A stretch of DNA of 64,000 nt from Bradyrhizobium sp. NDS-1 (GTDB lineage Bacteria > Pseudomonadota > Alphaproteobacteria > Rhizobiales > Xanthobacteraceae), in NCBI RefSeq assembly GCF_032918005.1, contig NZ_CP136628.1, positions 4,883,501-4,947,500 on the forward strand, written 5' to 3'. The translations under genes were made by a program, and so were the position numbers. Positions 26,649 to 36,577 of the stretch are shown one piece after another (the first letter of the stretch is position 1; each line of letters begins with the position of its first letter). The notes beneath the pieces were generated by a model. The model did no database searches, was not told where the DNA came from, and was given only the letters and a program-made list of their open reading frames with translations.

Positions 26649-26670
26649 AGCCATGCATATTTGCATGGCT
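26649..26670. promoter_or_regulatory. Inverted repeat between the two kup genes
   Basis: AGCCATGCA and TGCATGGCT form perfect 9-bp arms with a TATT loop, just after the stop of the upstream kup. No T-run follows on the minus strand, so a regulatory site or RNA hairpin is as likely as a terminator. Confidence 0.4.
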
Positions 26671-26683
26671 TGGGCAGTGCATT

Positions 26684-28585
26684 CTAGATGGTGACCTGGG
26701 TCCCGACTTCAACCACCCGTCCCGTGGGGATCTGGAAGTAGTCCGTGGCATCGTTGGCGGACCGGCTCAGCGCAATGAACAGATGGTCCTGCCATAGCGG
26801 CATGCCCGACTGCGCCGACGCTTTCAGCGACCTTCGCGACACGAAGAACGACGTGGACATGATGTCGAACTGCCAGCCCTGCTTGCGGGCGATCGCGAGC
26901 GCCTTGGGCACGTTCGGCTGCTCCATGTAGCCGAAGCGCAGGCGGACCTTGGAGAACTTCTCGCTGATCTTCTCCATGCGGAACCGCTCCGCCAGGTCGA
27001 CCCGCGGCGTCTGCGCGGTCTCGATCGTCAGGATCACGTTGTGCTCGTGCAGCACCTTGTTGTGCTTCAAATTGTGCAGCAACGCGGTCGGCACGAAAGC
27101 GGGATCGCTGGTCAGGAATACCGCGGTGCCCTTGACGATGTGCGGCGGCCGCTTCTCCAGGCTCCGGATCAGATCGTCCAGCGGCACCTCGATCCGGCGC
27201 GTCTTCTGCATCAGGATTCCCGAACCCCTGCGCCAGGTCCAGATCGTCCCCACCATGACGACGCCAAACAGCAACGGCACCCACGCACCATCGAGCAGCT
27301 TCAAGAGATTGGCACTGAAGAAGCTCAGGTCGACGATGACGAACGGCACGATCACAGCCGCAGCCGTGGCGGCGCGCCAATTCCACAATTTCCAGATCAC
27401 GACGAAGCCCATGATGCCGTCGGCAACCATGGTGGTGGAGACCGCGATGCCATAGGCCGAAGCCAGATTGCTGGGGGTGTGGAACAGCAAGACCAGCAGC
27501 ATCACGCCGATCAACAGCAGCCGGTTCACGCGCGGCAGATAGATCTGGCCGGCGTGAGTCTCGGAGGTGTAGCGCACCTCGAAGCGGGGCAGCAGGCCGA
27601 GTTGCACCGCCTGATAGACCAGCGAATAGGCGCCGGTGATCACCGCCTGGCTCGCGATCACGGTGGCGGCGGTCGCGAGGCCCACCAGCGGAAGCACCAG
27701 ACTATCAGGCACCATGCGATAGAAGGAATGCTCGATCGCGCTTGGATCGGACAGCACCAACGCACCCTGCCCGAAATAGTTGATCAAGAGCGCGGGCAGC
27801 ACGAAGAACATCCAGGCCGACTGGATCGGCTTGCGTCCGAAATGACCGAGATCGGCATAGAGCGCCTCGCCCCCGGTCACCGCCAGAAATACGGCGCCGA
27901 GAGTCACGAGGCCGATCACACCGTGCGAGAGCACGAACTGCACCGCGTAATAGGGATTGATCGCCGCCAGCACGGAGGGATCGTCAGCAATGTGGACGGC
28001 TCCCATCACGGCGATGACGGCGAACCAGACCACCATCACCGGACCGAAGGCCGAGGCGACCAGTGCGGTCCCCTTGCTCTGGACGGCGAACAGCAGCACC
28101 AGAATCAGGACGGTGAGCGGCACGACATAATGCTCGAGCGCGGGGGCCGCGAGCTTGAGGCCCTGGACCGCCGACAGCACCGAGATCGCCGGCGTGATCA
28201 TGGAATCGCCGATGAACATGGAGGCGCCGACCACGCCGAGCGCGAGCAGAACCCAGCTGCGCCGCCCGAGCGCGCGCTGGCCGAGCGCCATCAGCGAGAG
28301 CGTGCCGCCCTCCCCGTTGTTGTCGGCCCGCAGCAGCAGCAGGACGTATTTGGCGGTGACGACGATCAGCAGCGCCCACAGGATCAGCGAGAGTACGCCG
28401 AGCACGATGATCCGCGAGACCGGCTCGCCATGGGCCGCGCCCTTGACCGCTTCATGGAATGCATAGAGCGGCGAGGTACCGATGTCGCCGAAGACGACGC
28501 CGATGCTCCCGAGCGTAAGGGCCCAAAAACCTGATGTGACCGGTTTCCCGTCTGGGGACTCGGTCGATGAGATGCTCGCCGTCAT
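26684..28585 (-). CDS. kup: Low-affinity potassium transporter Kup, copy 2
   Basis: 633-residue KUP-family K+ transporter, same layout as its downstream neighbour: [24 protein letters not shown], and an identical final stretch ([12 protein letters not shown]). The start at 28585 ([10 protein letters not shown]) is taken from family alignment; the frame is open for 40 more codons without a ribosome site. Tandem kup copies in one genome usually arise by duplication. The N-terminal tails differ while the membrane core is very close, consistent with an old duplication whose products may differ in pH or salt response. Confidence 0.93.
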   Translation of the reverse strand: MTASISSTESPDGKPVTSGFWALTLGSIGVVFGDIGTSPLYAFHEAVKGAAHGEPVSRIIVLGVLSLILWALLIVVTAKYVLLLLRADNNGEGGTLSLMALGQRALGRRSWVLLALGVVGASMFIGDSMITPAISVLSAVQGLKLAAPALEHYVVPLTVLILVLLFAVQSKGTALVASAFGPVMVVWFAVIAVMGAVHIADDPSVLAAINPYYAVQFVLSHGVIGLVTLGAVFLAVTGGEALYADLGHFGRKPIQSAWMFFVLPALLINYFGQGALVLSDPSAIEHSFYRMVPDSLVLPLVGLATAATVIASQAVITGAYSLVYQAVQLGLLPRFEVRYTSETHAGQIYLPRVNRLLLIGVMLLVLLFHTPSNLASAYGIAVSTTMVADGIMGFVVIWKLWNWRAATAAAVIVPFVIVDLSFFSANLLKLLDGAWVPLLFGVVMVGTIWTWRRGSGILMQKTRRIEVPLDDLIRSLEKRPPHIVKGTAVFLTSDPAFVPTALLHNLKHNKVLHEHNVILTIETAQTPRVDLAERFRMEKISEKFSKVRLRFGYMEQPNVPKALAIARKQGWQFDIMSTSFFVSRRSLKASAQSGMPLWQDHLFIALSRSANDATDYFQIPTGRVVEVGTQVTI

Positions 28586-28758
28586 GGGGGTGGAGAACGC
28601 CTGGTCCCTGAATTCGATCCGGCGCCTTTCGACCGTTCCGGCGCGCCTGTCAATTGGCTCGCCACCATAGCAGCCGCCGAGACAGAAGCTGTGACACCGC
28701 AGCAACGTTCATCGCCTGCGCGACGACATGCCTCAGGTAAAATGGTAATGCAAGACCG

Positions 28759-29586
28759 TTACGGCTTCAGGTTCGGCGGCAGCGGGGGATCTTCGCGCAT
28801 CAAGGTGATGGTCACCCGCCGGTTGGCGGCCAGCGACGGATCGTCCGGAAACAACGGCTGCGTGTCCGCCTTGCCGGAGACGGCGAAGATGTGCGACGGC
28901 GGCAGACCTTGCCGTTCGAGGATCTGGCGCACGGCATTGGCGCGGTCGGCTGACAGATCGAAGGCGCCGTAGTCGCTGCGGGTCGGCACGAAGCCCGCGG
29001 CGGTGTGGCCGGCGATGGAAACGCGCAGCGGCGTGGCCTTGAGCGGGACCGCGAGCTTCTCGACCAGGCGGCGGGTGCGGTCGTAGGGCACCTTGGAGCC
29101 GTCGGCAAACATCGAGCGGCCGTCCTGATCGACGATCTCGAGGTTGAGACCCTGCTTGGTCTCCTCGAACATGATGTGCTTGGACATCTCCGTCAGTTCC
29201 GGCATGTCCTGCAAGGCTTGGCGCAGCGAGGCGGCGGCGAGCGCGAAATTGCGGTCGACCTTGATCTTTGCGCCGGAGGTCTTGTCGCGATCCTCCTGGT
29301 CCGGCGTCGGCGTGTTGGAGGCATCCTCGGGCTGGATGTGGTCGACGTTCTTCAACCGCGGACGGGTCGGCAGGCCGTCGGACTCGACGATCCCGGAATA
29401 GCGCGCCTCGGTCTGCACGCCGAATGCCTCGCGCATCGAGCCGGCGACGATCTTCAGCTTCTGCGCGTCCTGGGTGGAGAACGCGACCAGCATCACGAAG
29501 AACGCCAGCAATAGCGCCATCAGGTCGGCGAAGGTCACGAACCAACCGTGGCCTCCATGCGCGCCGCCGCGTTTCTTCTTGGCCAT
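28759..29586 (-). CDS. motB: Flagellar motor stator protein MotB
   Basis: 275 residues: a short basic cytoplasmic start, one membrane helix (about 16-38) with the proton-binding Asp21 in FADLMALLLAFF, a long periplasmic linker and a C-terminal OmpA-like peptidoglycan-binding domain (LSADRANAVRQILERQG, ANRRVTITLM). It anchors the stator to the cell wall and conducts protons with MotA. It follows motA by 33 bp. No other flagellar genes are in the window. Confidence 0.9.
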   Translation of the reverse strand: MAKKKRGGAHGGHGWFVTFADLMALLLAFFVMLVAFSTQDAQKLKIVAGSMREAFGVQTEARYSGIVESDGLPTRPRLKNVDHIQPEDASNTPTPDQEDRDKTSGAKIKVDRNFALAAASLRQALQDMPELTEMSKHIMFEETKQGLNLEIVDQDGRSMFADGSKVPYDRTRRLVEKLAVPLKATPLRVSIAGHTAAGFVPTRSDYGAFDLSADRANAVRQILERQGLPPSHIFAVSGKADTQPLFPDDPSLAANRRVTITLMREDPPLPPNLKP

Positions 29587-29619
29587 TGGCTGCTTTCTGC
29601 GACCGCCCTACCCCGCCGA

Positions 29620-30393
29620 TCAGGCCGGCACCGGCTCGCCCTCGCCGTGGCGATGTTTCTCCGGCAGATAGGCCAGCAGCATCTCGCGCACGAGCGTCGG
29701 GCTCTTGGAGTCGCGGATCATCAGGATGCCGTCGATGATCAGCGTCCGGTTCGTCTCCTCGTCGAGCAGCTTGCCATGGAGCTTGTCGGCAATCGGCAAG
29801 CAGATCAGGTTCGCGACGACGGCGCCGTACAGCGTCGCCAGCAAGGCGGTGGCCATGAACGGACCGAGCTTGGAAGGATCCGACATGTTGGAGAACATCT
29901 GCACCATGCCGAGCAGCGTGCCGATCATGCCGAACGCGGGGGCGCAGTCCCCGACCGCGCGATAGATCTTGCTGCCCTCGTCCAGATGCATCAGGAAGTT
30001 GTCGCGGTCGCGCTCCAGATTGTCGCGAATGAAGTCGAGGTCGTAGCCGTCAGCGACGTAGCGGATACCCTTGGCGAGGAACGGCTCGTCGGTCTCCACC
30101 TTTTCCAGTCCCACTGGACCCTGCTTGCGGGCGATCTCGGCAATGCGGGCGAGTTCGTCGACGAGGTCGTGCGCCGAAAGGCTGCTCAAGGTGAAGGCGA
30201 ATTTTGCGCCCAGCGGCACGCCGTGCACCATCGCCGACAATGGAAAGCGGATCATCGTTGCGGCGAACGAACCGCCGAAGATGACGATGACGGCGTGGAT
30301 GTCGTAGAACATCCCGAAGGTACCGCCCATCAGGATCAGCGACGACACAACAATGGCGCCTGCGACCAGGCCGACAAGTGTTGCGATATCCAT
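29620..30393 (-). CDS. motA: Flagellar motor stator protein MotA
   Basis: 257 residues with four membrane helices and the MotA/PomA pattern MDIATLVGLVAGAIV at the start, then a cytoplasmic loop and the charged GMIGTLLGMVQMF segment. It forms the ion channel with MotB. I use the ATG at 30393, which has GGAG 8 bases upstream; the frame extends 11 codons further without support. The motA-motB pair is freestanding here, as stator genes often are in bradyrhizobia, which can carry more than one flagellar system. Confidence 0.9.
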   Translation of the reverse strand: MDIATLVGLVAGAIVVSSLILMGGTFGMFYDIHAVIVIFGGSFAATMIRFPLSAMVHGVPLGAKFAFTLSSLSAHDLVDELARIAEIARKQGPVGLEKVETDEPFLAKGIRYVADGYDLDFIRDNLERDRDNFLMHLDEGSKIYRAVGDCAPAFGMIGTLLGMVQMFSNMSDPSKLGPFMATALLATLYGAVVANLICLPIADKLHGKLLDEETNRTLIIDGILMIRDSKSPTLVREMLLAYLPEKHRHGEGEPVPA

Positions 30394-30834
30394 TATCGAC
30401 TCCAACGCCTGCGCAACAACGGCCATCCTGGCCGCTGGCGCGGCTCAACCCCGAGCCGCATCGCAGACCCTAGAGCCCCGCCATTAAAGACGCGTAAAGG
30501 TTAAGTCCGGACAGTTGGTATGCCGCTCCGCAAGCGGCGGCAGCACAGCCGGCGGCGGAAATCTCAACACTTTGCTAACCATGATCAATCGCTGGACCGG
30601 TAACCTGCCAGGCGCCGTGCGCCCGACCCTGCCGGACGTTGCCTTCAACGAGATGCAGGATCGCATGCTGCCTTGTTCCACGGTCGAAATCGGGTGATGC
30701 CACCGCATGACGTGGCGCCGACGCCGCCGGTCGCGTGCGTCCTCGACTGCGGCCCTGCGTCACATCTGCGACAAGGGATGGTGGCGGTATTCTCGCCTCG
30801 TGGAGGCACGCTCCGTCGTTGGGAGCCATTTGCA
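30394..30834. other. Intergenic region between divergent motA and a small membrane protein gene
   Basis: About 440 bp. A short hairpin (GCCGCT/AGCGGC) lies at 30522-30538 without a T-run. AT-rich bits around 30480-30500 and 30565-30590 could hold promoters. Open frames through the region carry no ribosome site or recognisable protein. Confidence 0.45.
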
Positions 30835-31128
30835 ATGTTGACGCTGTTCAGTCTTCTCACCGCGCTGCCTGCGGTATTGGCGCTCCACCTGCTCGAGCCG
30901 GAGCTCGTTCTGCCGGCGTTCAGCCTTGCGCTCTTTGCCGAGGCCGTCTTCGCGGTGATCGCAGCGCGCTTGATTCGCCTCCCGGACAATGCGGAGGCCA
31001 TCACGCTGTGGGACTTTGCTGGCGGCTTCACCCTGATCGGATGCGCCGCCGCAATGTTTGCCGAGCCGGATCAGGCCGCGCTCTTTCTGGCGGAACAGGC
31101 CGGCTCACAGCCGACGTCGCGGCCGTAG
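30835..31128 (+). CDS. Hypothetical small membrane protein (97 residues)
   Basis: Three hydrophobic segments at about 3-20, 25-43 and 57-75, ending in a polar tail EQAGSQPTSRP. GGGAG lies 9 bases before the ATG. No family is recognised. It converges on the RraA-like gene with only 14 bp between stops. It is probably an inner-membrane protein of unknown role. Confidence 0.6.
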   Translation: MLTLFSLLTALPAVLALHLLEPELVLPAFSLALFAEAVFAVIAARLIRLPDNAEAITLWDFAGGFTLIGCAAAMFAEPDQAALFLAEQAGSQPTSRP

Positions 31129-31142
31129 GCCGTTCAGCCGCG

Positions 31143-31862
31143 TCAGTGAATTTCCGCCGAGCGCTTCAGCGCGGCCTTCAGCTTCTCCAGCGAGAAGTCC
31201 GGGCTGCGGGCGATCTCCAGGATCGGGGTCTCGCGGCGGCCACAGAGTTCGGCGGCCTCGGGCAGCTTTGCCGCGACATCGAGCGGGATTACGATGGCGC
31301 CGTGCTGATCGGCATGGATCAGATCGTCCGACTTCACGGTCATGCCCGCGACGCGCACCTCGCCGCCGAAGCTCTCCGCATGCACCCAGGCATGCGACGG
31401 GCCGATCGAACCGGCCAGCGCCTGGAAGCCTGGGGCCCATTGCGGAATGTCGCGGATCGAGCCGTCGGTGATGACGCCGAGGCAGCCGAGCGCCTTGTGG
31501 ACATTGCTCTGCACCTCGCCCCAGAACGCCCCGTAGCCCACGTCAGGGCCGTCGATGTCCTGAATGACCGAGATGCGCGGGCCATGGCCGGTGCCGACAT
31601 ACTCGTAATATTCGATACGACGCCTGGACTGCTCTTCCGGTGCAAGCGAGGATTTCAGCACCGAGCGGATCGCAACCGTGCGGGCATAGCCGACGATCGG
31701 CGGCAAATCGGGGAACGGGCACACCAGTTGCTTGGTGGTGTAGCCGATCAGCCGGCGCTCGGGCGCCACGATCTCCATGGCATTGCAGATCGTCGGCGTG
31801 TCGTAGCGGCCCAGCGCTTCGAGGACGGAAGCGGGCAGCGGCCCGGTCGCGGAATTGGTCAC
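31143..31862 (-). CDS. RraA/HMG-aldolase family protein
   Basis: 239 residues from GTG 31862, supported by GGGAGAG 8 bases upstream. The family marks are YDTPTICNAMEI near the start, DGSIRDIPQW with the conserved Arg-Asp pair, and HADQHGAIVIP. The family includes the RNase E inhibitor RraA and divalent-metal 4-hydroxy-4-methyl-2-oxoglutarate aldolases. The retained G-x-R-D and D residues favour an aldolase or decarboxylase for a keto acid, but the name RraA is also used. Gene context gives no clue. Confidence 0.8.
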   Translation of the reverse strand: MTNSATGPLPASVLEALGRYDTPTICNAMEIVAPERRLIGYTTKQLVCPFPDLPPIVGYARTVAIRSVLKSSLAPEEQSRRRIEYYEYVGTGHGPRISVIQDIDGPDVGYGAFWGEVQSNVHKALGCLGVITDGSIRDIPQWAPGFQALAGSIGPSHAWVHAESFGGEVRVAGMTVKSDDLIHADQHGAIVIPLDVAAKLPEAAELCGRRETPILEIARSPDFSLEKLKAALKRSAEIH

Positions 31863-31983
31863 GGCGTTCTCTCCCAGATTGGCGGTCGCTGTTGGCGCGG
31901 TGCCGCCGGCACAGGGCGATATAGCCGAGATCGAGCCTCGACCCAACTCAGCGCACCCTCATGGCTGATATCCGCGAAAGAGC

Positions 31984-32865
31984 TCAGTGCAGCCGCCCGG
32001 GGCGGTCGTCATCCTGCGGCGGCTCCGACAAATTCGCCAGCGTCGGCGCTGAAGGCGGCGATGAGACCTCGTCTCCCGATGGCGCCGTGGCTTCCATCGC
32101 GCGCGCCTGGTCGCGATAGGATTTGTATCCGAGCGGCAGGCAGAGCAGATAGAGCACCGTGCCGATCGACAGCACGTGCCAGGGATAGGCGATCAGCAAT
32201 GCGATGAAAACGATCACGGCAACGAAAGCCGGCAGCACCAGCTCCGGCGCCACGCGCATGCGCTTGGTCTTGCCGGAGAACACCGGCAAGCGGGACACCA
32301 TCAGGAAGGCGATCAGGAGCGTATAGGCCGCCGTCAGCGCCGCAGGAGTGCGGCCGAGATCGAGGAACGCGACGTAGATCGGCAGCAGCACGGTGATCGC
32401 GCCCGCAGGCGCGGGCACGCCGGTGAAGAAATTGGCGGCGAAGGCGGGCTTGTTGGGATCGTCCATGGTGGCGTTGAAGCGCGCCAGACGCAGGCCTCCG
32501 GAGATCGCGAACACCATGGCAGCGATCCAGCCGGCATTGCCGAGCTCGTGCAGTTGCCAGAAATACAGCATCAGGCCGGGGGCCACGCCGAAATTGACGA
32601 AGTCGGCGAGGCTGTCGAGCTCGGCGCCGAACTTGGACTGGCCCTTGATCATGCGCGCGATGCGGCCGTCGATGCCGTCGAGCGCGGCCGCGAACACGAT
32701 GGCGTAGACAGCGAGCGACATCCGCCCCTCGATCGACAGCCGGATCGAGGTCAGGCCGGCGCAGATCGCCAGCAGCGTGATGACGTTGGGCACCAGCATC
32801 CGCACCGGAATCGGGCGGAACCGCCGGCGGCGGACGTCGGGATCTCTCAGATCGTAGGGTGTCAT
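31984..32865 (-). CDS. pssA: CDP-diacylglycerol-serine O-phosphatidyltransferase
   Basis: 293-residue CDP-alcohol phosphatidyltransferase with about eight membrane helices. The signature DGX2ARX8GX3DX3D is complete in DGRIARMIKGQSKFGAELDSLAD, starting near residue 65. It makes phosphatidylserine, which the product of the upstream psd gene converts to phosphatidylethanolamine. ATG 32865 has GAGG 6 bases upstream. It follows psd by 86 bp in the same direction. Confidence 0.92.
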   Translation of the reverse strand: MTPYDLRDPDVRRRRFRPIPVRMLVPNVITLLAICAGLTSIRLSIEGRMSLAVYAIVFAAALDGIDGRIARMIKGQSKFGAELDSLADFVNFGVAPGLMLYFWQLHELGNAGWIAAMVFAISGGLRLARFNATMDDPNKPAFAANFFTGVPAPAGAITVLLPIYVAFLDLGRTPAALTAAYTLLIAFLMVSRLPVFSGKTKRMRVAPELVLPAFVAVIVFIALLIAYPWHVLSIGTVLYLLCLPLGYKSYRDQARAMEATAPSGDEVSSPPSAPTLANLSEPPQDDDRPGRLH

Positions 32866-32951
32866 GGCTGTCCTCACCTCGAGGCGAGATATAGCAAGCC
32901 GCGCCGCCCTCCGCCATTGCGGCGGAAAGGCCCCCTAGACCGGCTTATTGG

Positions 32952-33650
32952 TTAATTGGCGCGGAAGGCGCGGCTGGGATCCTCGCCCGCAAGATCGGCC
33001 AAAATCGTCTCGCCGGCGATGGCAGTCTGCCCTTCCGAGACCAGCGCCTTGGTGCCAACGGGCAGGTAGACGTCGAGCCGCGAGCCGAAGCGGATCAGGC
33101 CGAACCGCTCGCCGGCGCCGATCGCCTGGCCTTCCCTGACGAAGCAGACGATGCGCTTGGCGACCAGCCCTGCGATCTGGACGACGCCGATCCGCGCCGT
33201 CGGCGTCGAGATCACCAGCGAATTGCGCTCATTGTCCTCGCTGGCCTTGTCGAGCTCGGCATTGATGAAGAGGCCCGGGCGGTAGGCGATGCGGTCCACC
33301 CTGCCCGCGACGGGCGCGCGGTTCACGTGGCAATTGAAGACGCTCATGAACACCGAGATGCGTGGCAACGGCCGGTCGCCGAGCCCGAGCTCGGCCGGCG
33401 GCAACGCCATGGTGATCATCGAGACGCGGCCATCGGCCGGCGACACAACCAGCCCCTCGCGCACCGGCGTCACGCGCACGGGATCGCGGAAGAACAGCGC
33501 GCACCACACGGTCAGGATCGTGCCGATCCAGCCGAGAGGCGACCACAGCCAGAACAGGATCAGGCTGGCCAGCGCAAAGCCGCCGATGAAGGGATAGCCC
33601 TCCTTGTGGATCGGCGGGATCTGACGCTGGATCGAATCGAGAATGGACAT
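32952..33650 (-). CDS. psd: Phosphatidylserine decarboxylase proenzyme
   Basis: 232 residues, the short Psd form of alphaproteobacteria. It starts with a membrane segment (about 20-45). The self-cleavage site, where Ser becomes the pyruvoyl group, is in [10 protein letters not shown] near residue 200. [13 protein letters not shown] is a second family motif. It turns phosphatidylserine into phosphatidylethanolamine and works directly with the adjacent pssA product. An Atm1-type transporter gene lies 78 bp upstream in the same direction. Confidence 0.92.
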   Translation of the reverse strand: MSILDSIQRQIPPIHKEGYPFIGGFALASLILFWLWSPLGWIGTILTVWCALFFRDPVRVTPVREGLVVSPADGRVSMITMALPPAELGLGDRPLPRISVFMSVFNCHVNRAPVAGRVDRIAYRPGLFINAELDKASEDNERNSLVISTPTARIGVVQIAGLVAKRIVCFVREGQAIGAGERFGLIRFGSRLDVYLPVGTKALVSEGQTAIAGETILADLAGEDPSRAFRAN

Positions 33651-33728
33651 CGCTATCTGCCGGTCGGAGTGAATGGCACGGGTCGTCGCGCGGGCTTGTT
33701 TAGGCCAGAGTTGGGACCGGAGACAAGG

Positions 33729-35687
33729 TCACTCCGCCGCCGCTGGCGCCGTCAGGGCATCGACGACCGGCGGCGGCTCCCGGTTGGGGGCCTCGCCGGT
33801 GTCCGCCATCTTGGCCAGCTTCTCGCGCGCCGCCTCGGCCTCGCGCTGCCTGTTCCACATGCTGGCGTAGAGGCCGCCATGCGCGAGCAGCTTGGCATGG
33901 GTGCCTCGCTCGGCGATGCGCCCCTGGTCCAGCACGATGATCTCATCGGCCCCGACGATGGTCGAAAGCCGGTGCGCGATCACCAGCGAGGTGCGGTTCT
34001 TCGCCACCCGGTCGAGCGCACCCTGGATCTCGTGCTCGGTATGGGTATCGAGCGCCGAGGTCGCCTCGTCCAGCACCAGGATCGGCGGCCCCTTCAGCAC
34101 GGTGCGCGCGATCGCGACGCGCTGCTTCTCGCCGCCGGACAGTTTCAGCCCGCGCTCGCCGACCTGGGTCTCGTAGCCCTTCGGCGACATGCGGATGAAA
34201 TGGTCGATCTGCGCGAGCTTCGCCGCCTCCTCGACCTCGGCATCGCTGGCATCCCAGCGGCCATAGCGGATGTTGTAGCGGATGGTGTCGTTGAACAGCA
34301 CGGTGTCCTGCGGCACCATGCCGATCGAGGCCCGAAGCGAATCCTGCGTCACCGCGCGGATGTCCTGGCCGTCGATCAGGATCTTGCCTCCGGAAACGTC
34401 GTAAAGGCGGAACAGAAGGCGCGAGATGGTCGACTTGCCCGCACCGGACGGTCCGACGATGGCGACCGTCTTGCCGGCCGGCACCTCGAAGCTGATGCCC
34501 TTGAGGATCGGGCGCGTCGGCTCATAGGCAAAGCGCACGTCCTCGAAGCGCACGGTACCGGCGGAGATGACCAGCGGCTGCGCATCGGGCGCGTCCTTGA
34601 TCTCGGCCTCGCGGCCCAGCACGTTGAACATCTTCTCGATGTCGATGATCGCCTGCTTGATCTCGCGATAGACCATGCCCATGAAATTCAGCGGCTGGTA
34701 GAGCTGGATCATCATGGCGTTGACCAGCACGAAATCGCCGACCGTGTTGGTGCCGTTGCGCACGCCGATCGCGCACATCAGCATGGTCGCGGTCAGGCCA
34801 AGCGTGAAGATCACCGCCTGGCCGGTGTTGAGCACGGCGAGCGAGGTGTAGGTGTGGACGCTCGCCTCCTCGTAGCGCGCGACCGATTTGTCGTAGCGCT
34901 GCGCCTCGCGCGCCTCTGCGCCGAAATACTTCACGGTCTCGTAGTTGAGAAGCGAGTCGATCGCCTTGGTGTTCGCCTCGGTGTCGGAATCGTTCATCTT
35001 GCGACGGATGCCGATCCGCCACTCGGTCGCGATGTAAGTGTAGTACATGTAGAGCGCAACCGTGATCAGGGTGGCGACCACGTAGCGCCAGTCGAACTGC
35101 CAGAGCAGCACGGCCATCAGCAGCGTGACCTCGACGATCGTCGGGATCAGTTGCAGGATCACCATGCGCACGATGACCTCGATGCCCTCGCGGCCGCGCT
35201 CGAGCACGCGCGTCAGACCGCCGGTCTTGCGCTCGAGGTGGAAGCGCAGCGACAGCTCGTGCATATGGATGAAGGTGATCGTGGCGAGCTTGCGCACCGC
35301 GTGCATGGCCACGCGCGCAAAGATGCCGTCACGCCACTGCGTCAGCAGCGCCATCAAGATGCGCATCGTGCCGTAGCTGACGGTCAGCAACAACGGCGAG
35401 GCGATCACCCAGAGGTGCCAATTGTCAGCCTGCAGCGGCGCGGTGTTGGCGCCGGTCAGCGCGTCCGTCGCCCATTTGAAGCTGAATGGTACCGTCAACG
35501 TGATCAGCTTGGCGACAAGCAGCAGCACCAGCGACCACACCACACGCATCTTCAGGTCGAAGCGGTCGCCCGGCCAGATATAGGGCCACAGATGCGCCAG
35601 CGTGCCCATCAGCGTGGCCCGCTCCAATGGTCCTCCCGCGGGAGGATCTGGAACGTCGGCGCCGTCGAACGATTGAGGTTGGTCCAT
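33729..35687 (-). CDS. Atm1-type ABC exporter (fused permease and ATPase)
   Basis: 652-residue half-transporter: six membrane helices (about 50-350) then a nucleotide-binding domain with Walker A VGPSGAGKST, signature LSGGEKQRVAIAR and Walker B ILVLDEATSALD. SLRFHLERKTGGLTRVLERG is a telltale stretch of the Atm1/ABCB7/HMT1 subfamily, which exports glutathione conjugates or glutathione-bound metal and supports iron-sulfur metabolism and metal tolerance. ATG 35687 is selected (CAGG upstream). It probably works as a homodimer in the inner membrane. Confidence 0.88.
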   Translation of the reverse strand: MDQPQSFDGADVPDPPAGGPLERATLMGTLAHLWPYIWPGDRFDLKMRVVWSLVLLLVAKLITLTVPFSFKWATDALTGANTAPLQADNWHLWVIASPLLLTVSYGTMRILMALLTQWRDGIFARVAMHAVRKLATITFIHMHELSLRFHLERKTGGLTRVLERGREGIEVIVRMVILQLIPTIVEVTLLMAVLLWQFDWRYVVATLITVALYMYYTYIATEWRIGIRRKMNDSDTEANTKAIDSLLNYETVKYFGAEAREAQRYDKSVARYEEASVHTYTSLAVLNTGQAVIFTLGLTATMLMCAIGVRNGTNTVGDFVLVNAMMIQLYQPLNFMGMVYREIKQAIIDIEKMFNVLGREAEIKDAPDAQPLVISAGTVRFEDVRFAYEPTRPILKGISFEVPAGKTVAIVGPSGAGKSTISRLLFRLYDVSGGKILIDGQDIRAVTQDSLRASIGMVPQDTVLFNDTIRYNIRYGRWDASDAEVEEAAKLAQIDHFIRMSPKGYETQVGERGLKLSGGEKQRVAIARTVLKGPPILVLDEATSALDTHTEHEIQGALDRVAKNRTSLVIAHRLSTIVGADEIIVLDQGRIAERGTHAKLLAHGGLYASMWNRQREAEAAREKLAKMADTGEAPNREPPPVVDALTAPAAAE

Positions 35688-35887
35688 CAAAAAGCCTGAA
35701 AGCCCGGCCGATGCGGGCATCGCTGCAATTTACGATTTTCGCCTGTCATATAAAGCCTTCCCGATGTCCGCGCACCCCGCCAGATGGCGAATCTTCGATT
35801 GTTTGTCGCCATTTACCGGTAGTTTCCGTCAGTATCGAATCACCGATTGGGCTTGACGCCTCTTCGCTGCAATGCATCATGGTGACA

Positions 35888-36493
35888 ATGAGCACGATCA
35901 AAACCGTCTGTGTCTATTGCGGCTCCGGCCCAGGAACCAACCCCAACTTCATCGAAGCGGCGAAGGCGCTCGGCAAGGCGCTGGCGGACAGCAAGATCCG
36001 CCTCGTTTATGGCGGCGGCTCGCTCGGCCTGATGGGGGCGGTCGCAACCTCCGTGCTGGATCACGGCGGAAGCGTCACCGGCATCATCCCCGACTTCCTG
36101 CGGATGCGCGAGAACGCGCTGACGCGCGTGCAGGAGATGGTCGTCACGCCCGACATGCACGAACGCAAGCGGCTGATGTTCGAGCGCTCCGACGCTTTCG
36201 TCGCCTTGCCCGGAGGGCTGGGCACGCTCGAGGAGCTGGTCGAGCAACTGACCTGGCAGCAACTCGGCCGTCACGCCAAGCCGGTGCTGCTCGCCAATAT
36301 CGACAATTTCTGGGAGCCGCTGTTCTCCCTGGTGTCCCACATGCGCCAGACCCAGTTCATCCGCGCCGGTCTTTCCGTCGACATCCTCAAGGCGGACAAG
36401 GTCGAGGAGATCGTCCCACGGCTGCGCGCCGCGGCAGCGCAGATTCCCGAGGGGCAGGGCGACCTCGCGCCGGAAGTGGCGCGCAAGCTGTAA
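35888..36493 (+). CDS. LOG family (TIGR00730) Rossmann-fold protein
   Basis: 201 residues. The family motif PGGLGTLEELVEQLTWQQLG (PGGxGTxxE, near residue 108) and YGGGSLGLMG mark it as a 'Lonely guy' protein: a nucleotide 5'-monophosphate phosphoribohydrolase that in plants and some bacteria releases free cytokinin bases. Catalytic Arg and Glu (RKRLMFE, GTLEE) are present. An in-frame ATG three codons upstream (35879) is an alternative start. In a plant-associated bacterium, cytokinin release is possible, but purine-nucleotide cleavage is equally likely. Confidence 0.88.
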   Translation: MSTIKTVCVYCGSGPGTNPNFIEAAKALGKALADSKIRLVYGGGSLGLMGAVATSVLDHGGSVTGIIPDFLRMRENALTRVQEMVVTPDMHERKRLMFERSDAFVALPGGLGTLEELVEQLTWQQLGRHAKPVLLANIDNFWEPLFSLVSHMRQTQFIRAGLSVDILKADKVEEIVPRLRAAAAQIPEGQGDLAPEVARKL

Positions 36494-36504
36494 CGCCTTA
36501 TGTT

Positions 36505-36577
36505 TTGAGCATGATCTTTTCGGAAAACCGCTGCGCACTTTGCGCTAACGCGGCCCTTCGGGTCCGGATCACGCTCT
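36505..36577. repeat. Dispersed rhizobial palindromic repeat
   Basis: The stretch TTGAGCATGATCTTTTCGG, continuing to CCGGATCACGCTCT, is the GAGCATGATC repeat that I know from many Bradyrhizobium and Rhizobium intergenic regions. The imperfect arms GAGCATGATC and GATCACGCTC flank a GC-rich insert with its own mini-hairpin CGGCCCTTCGGGTCCG. It lies between convergent genes and touches the stop codon of the VOC gene. Confidence 0.7.

Noticed and set aside
33327..35699. 790-codon plus-strand frame opposite the Atm1-type transporter
   Set aside because: Antisense shadow of a well-recognised ABC transporter; no ribosome site or family pattern.
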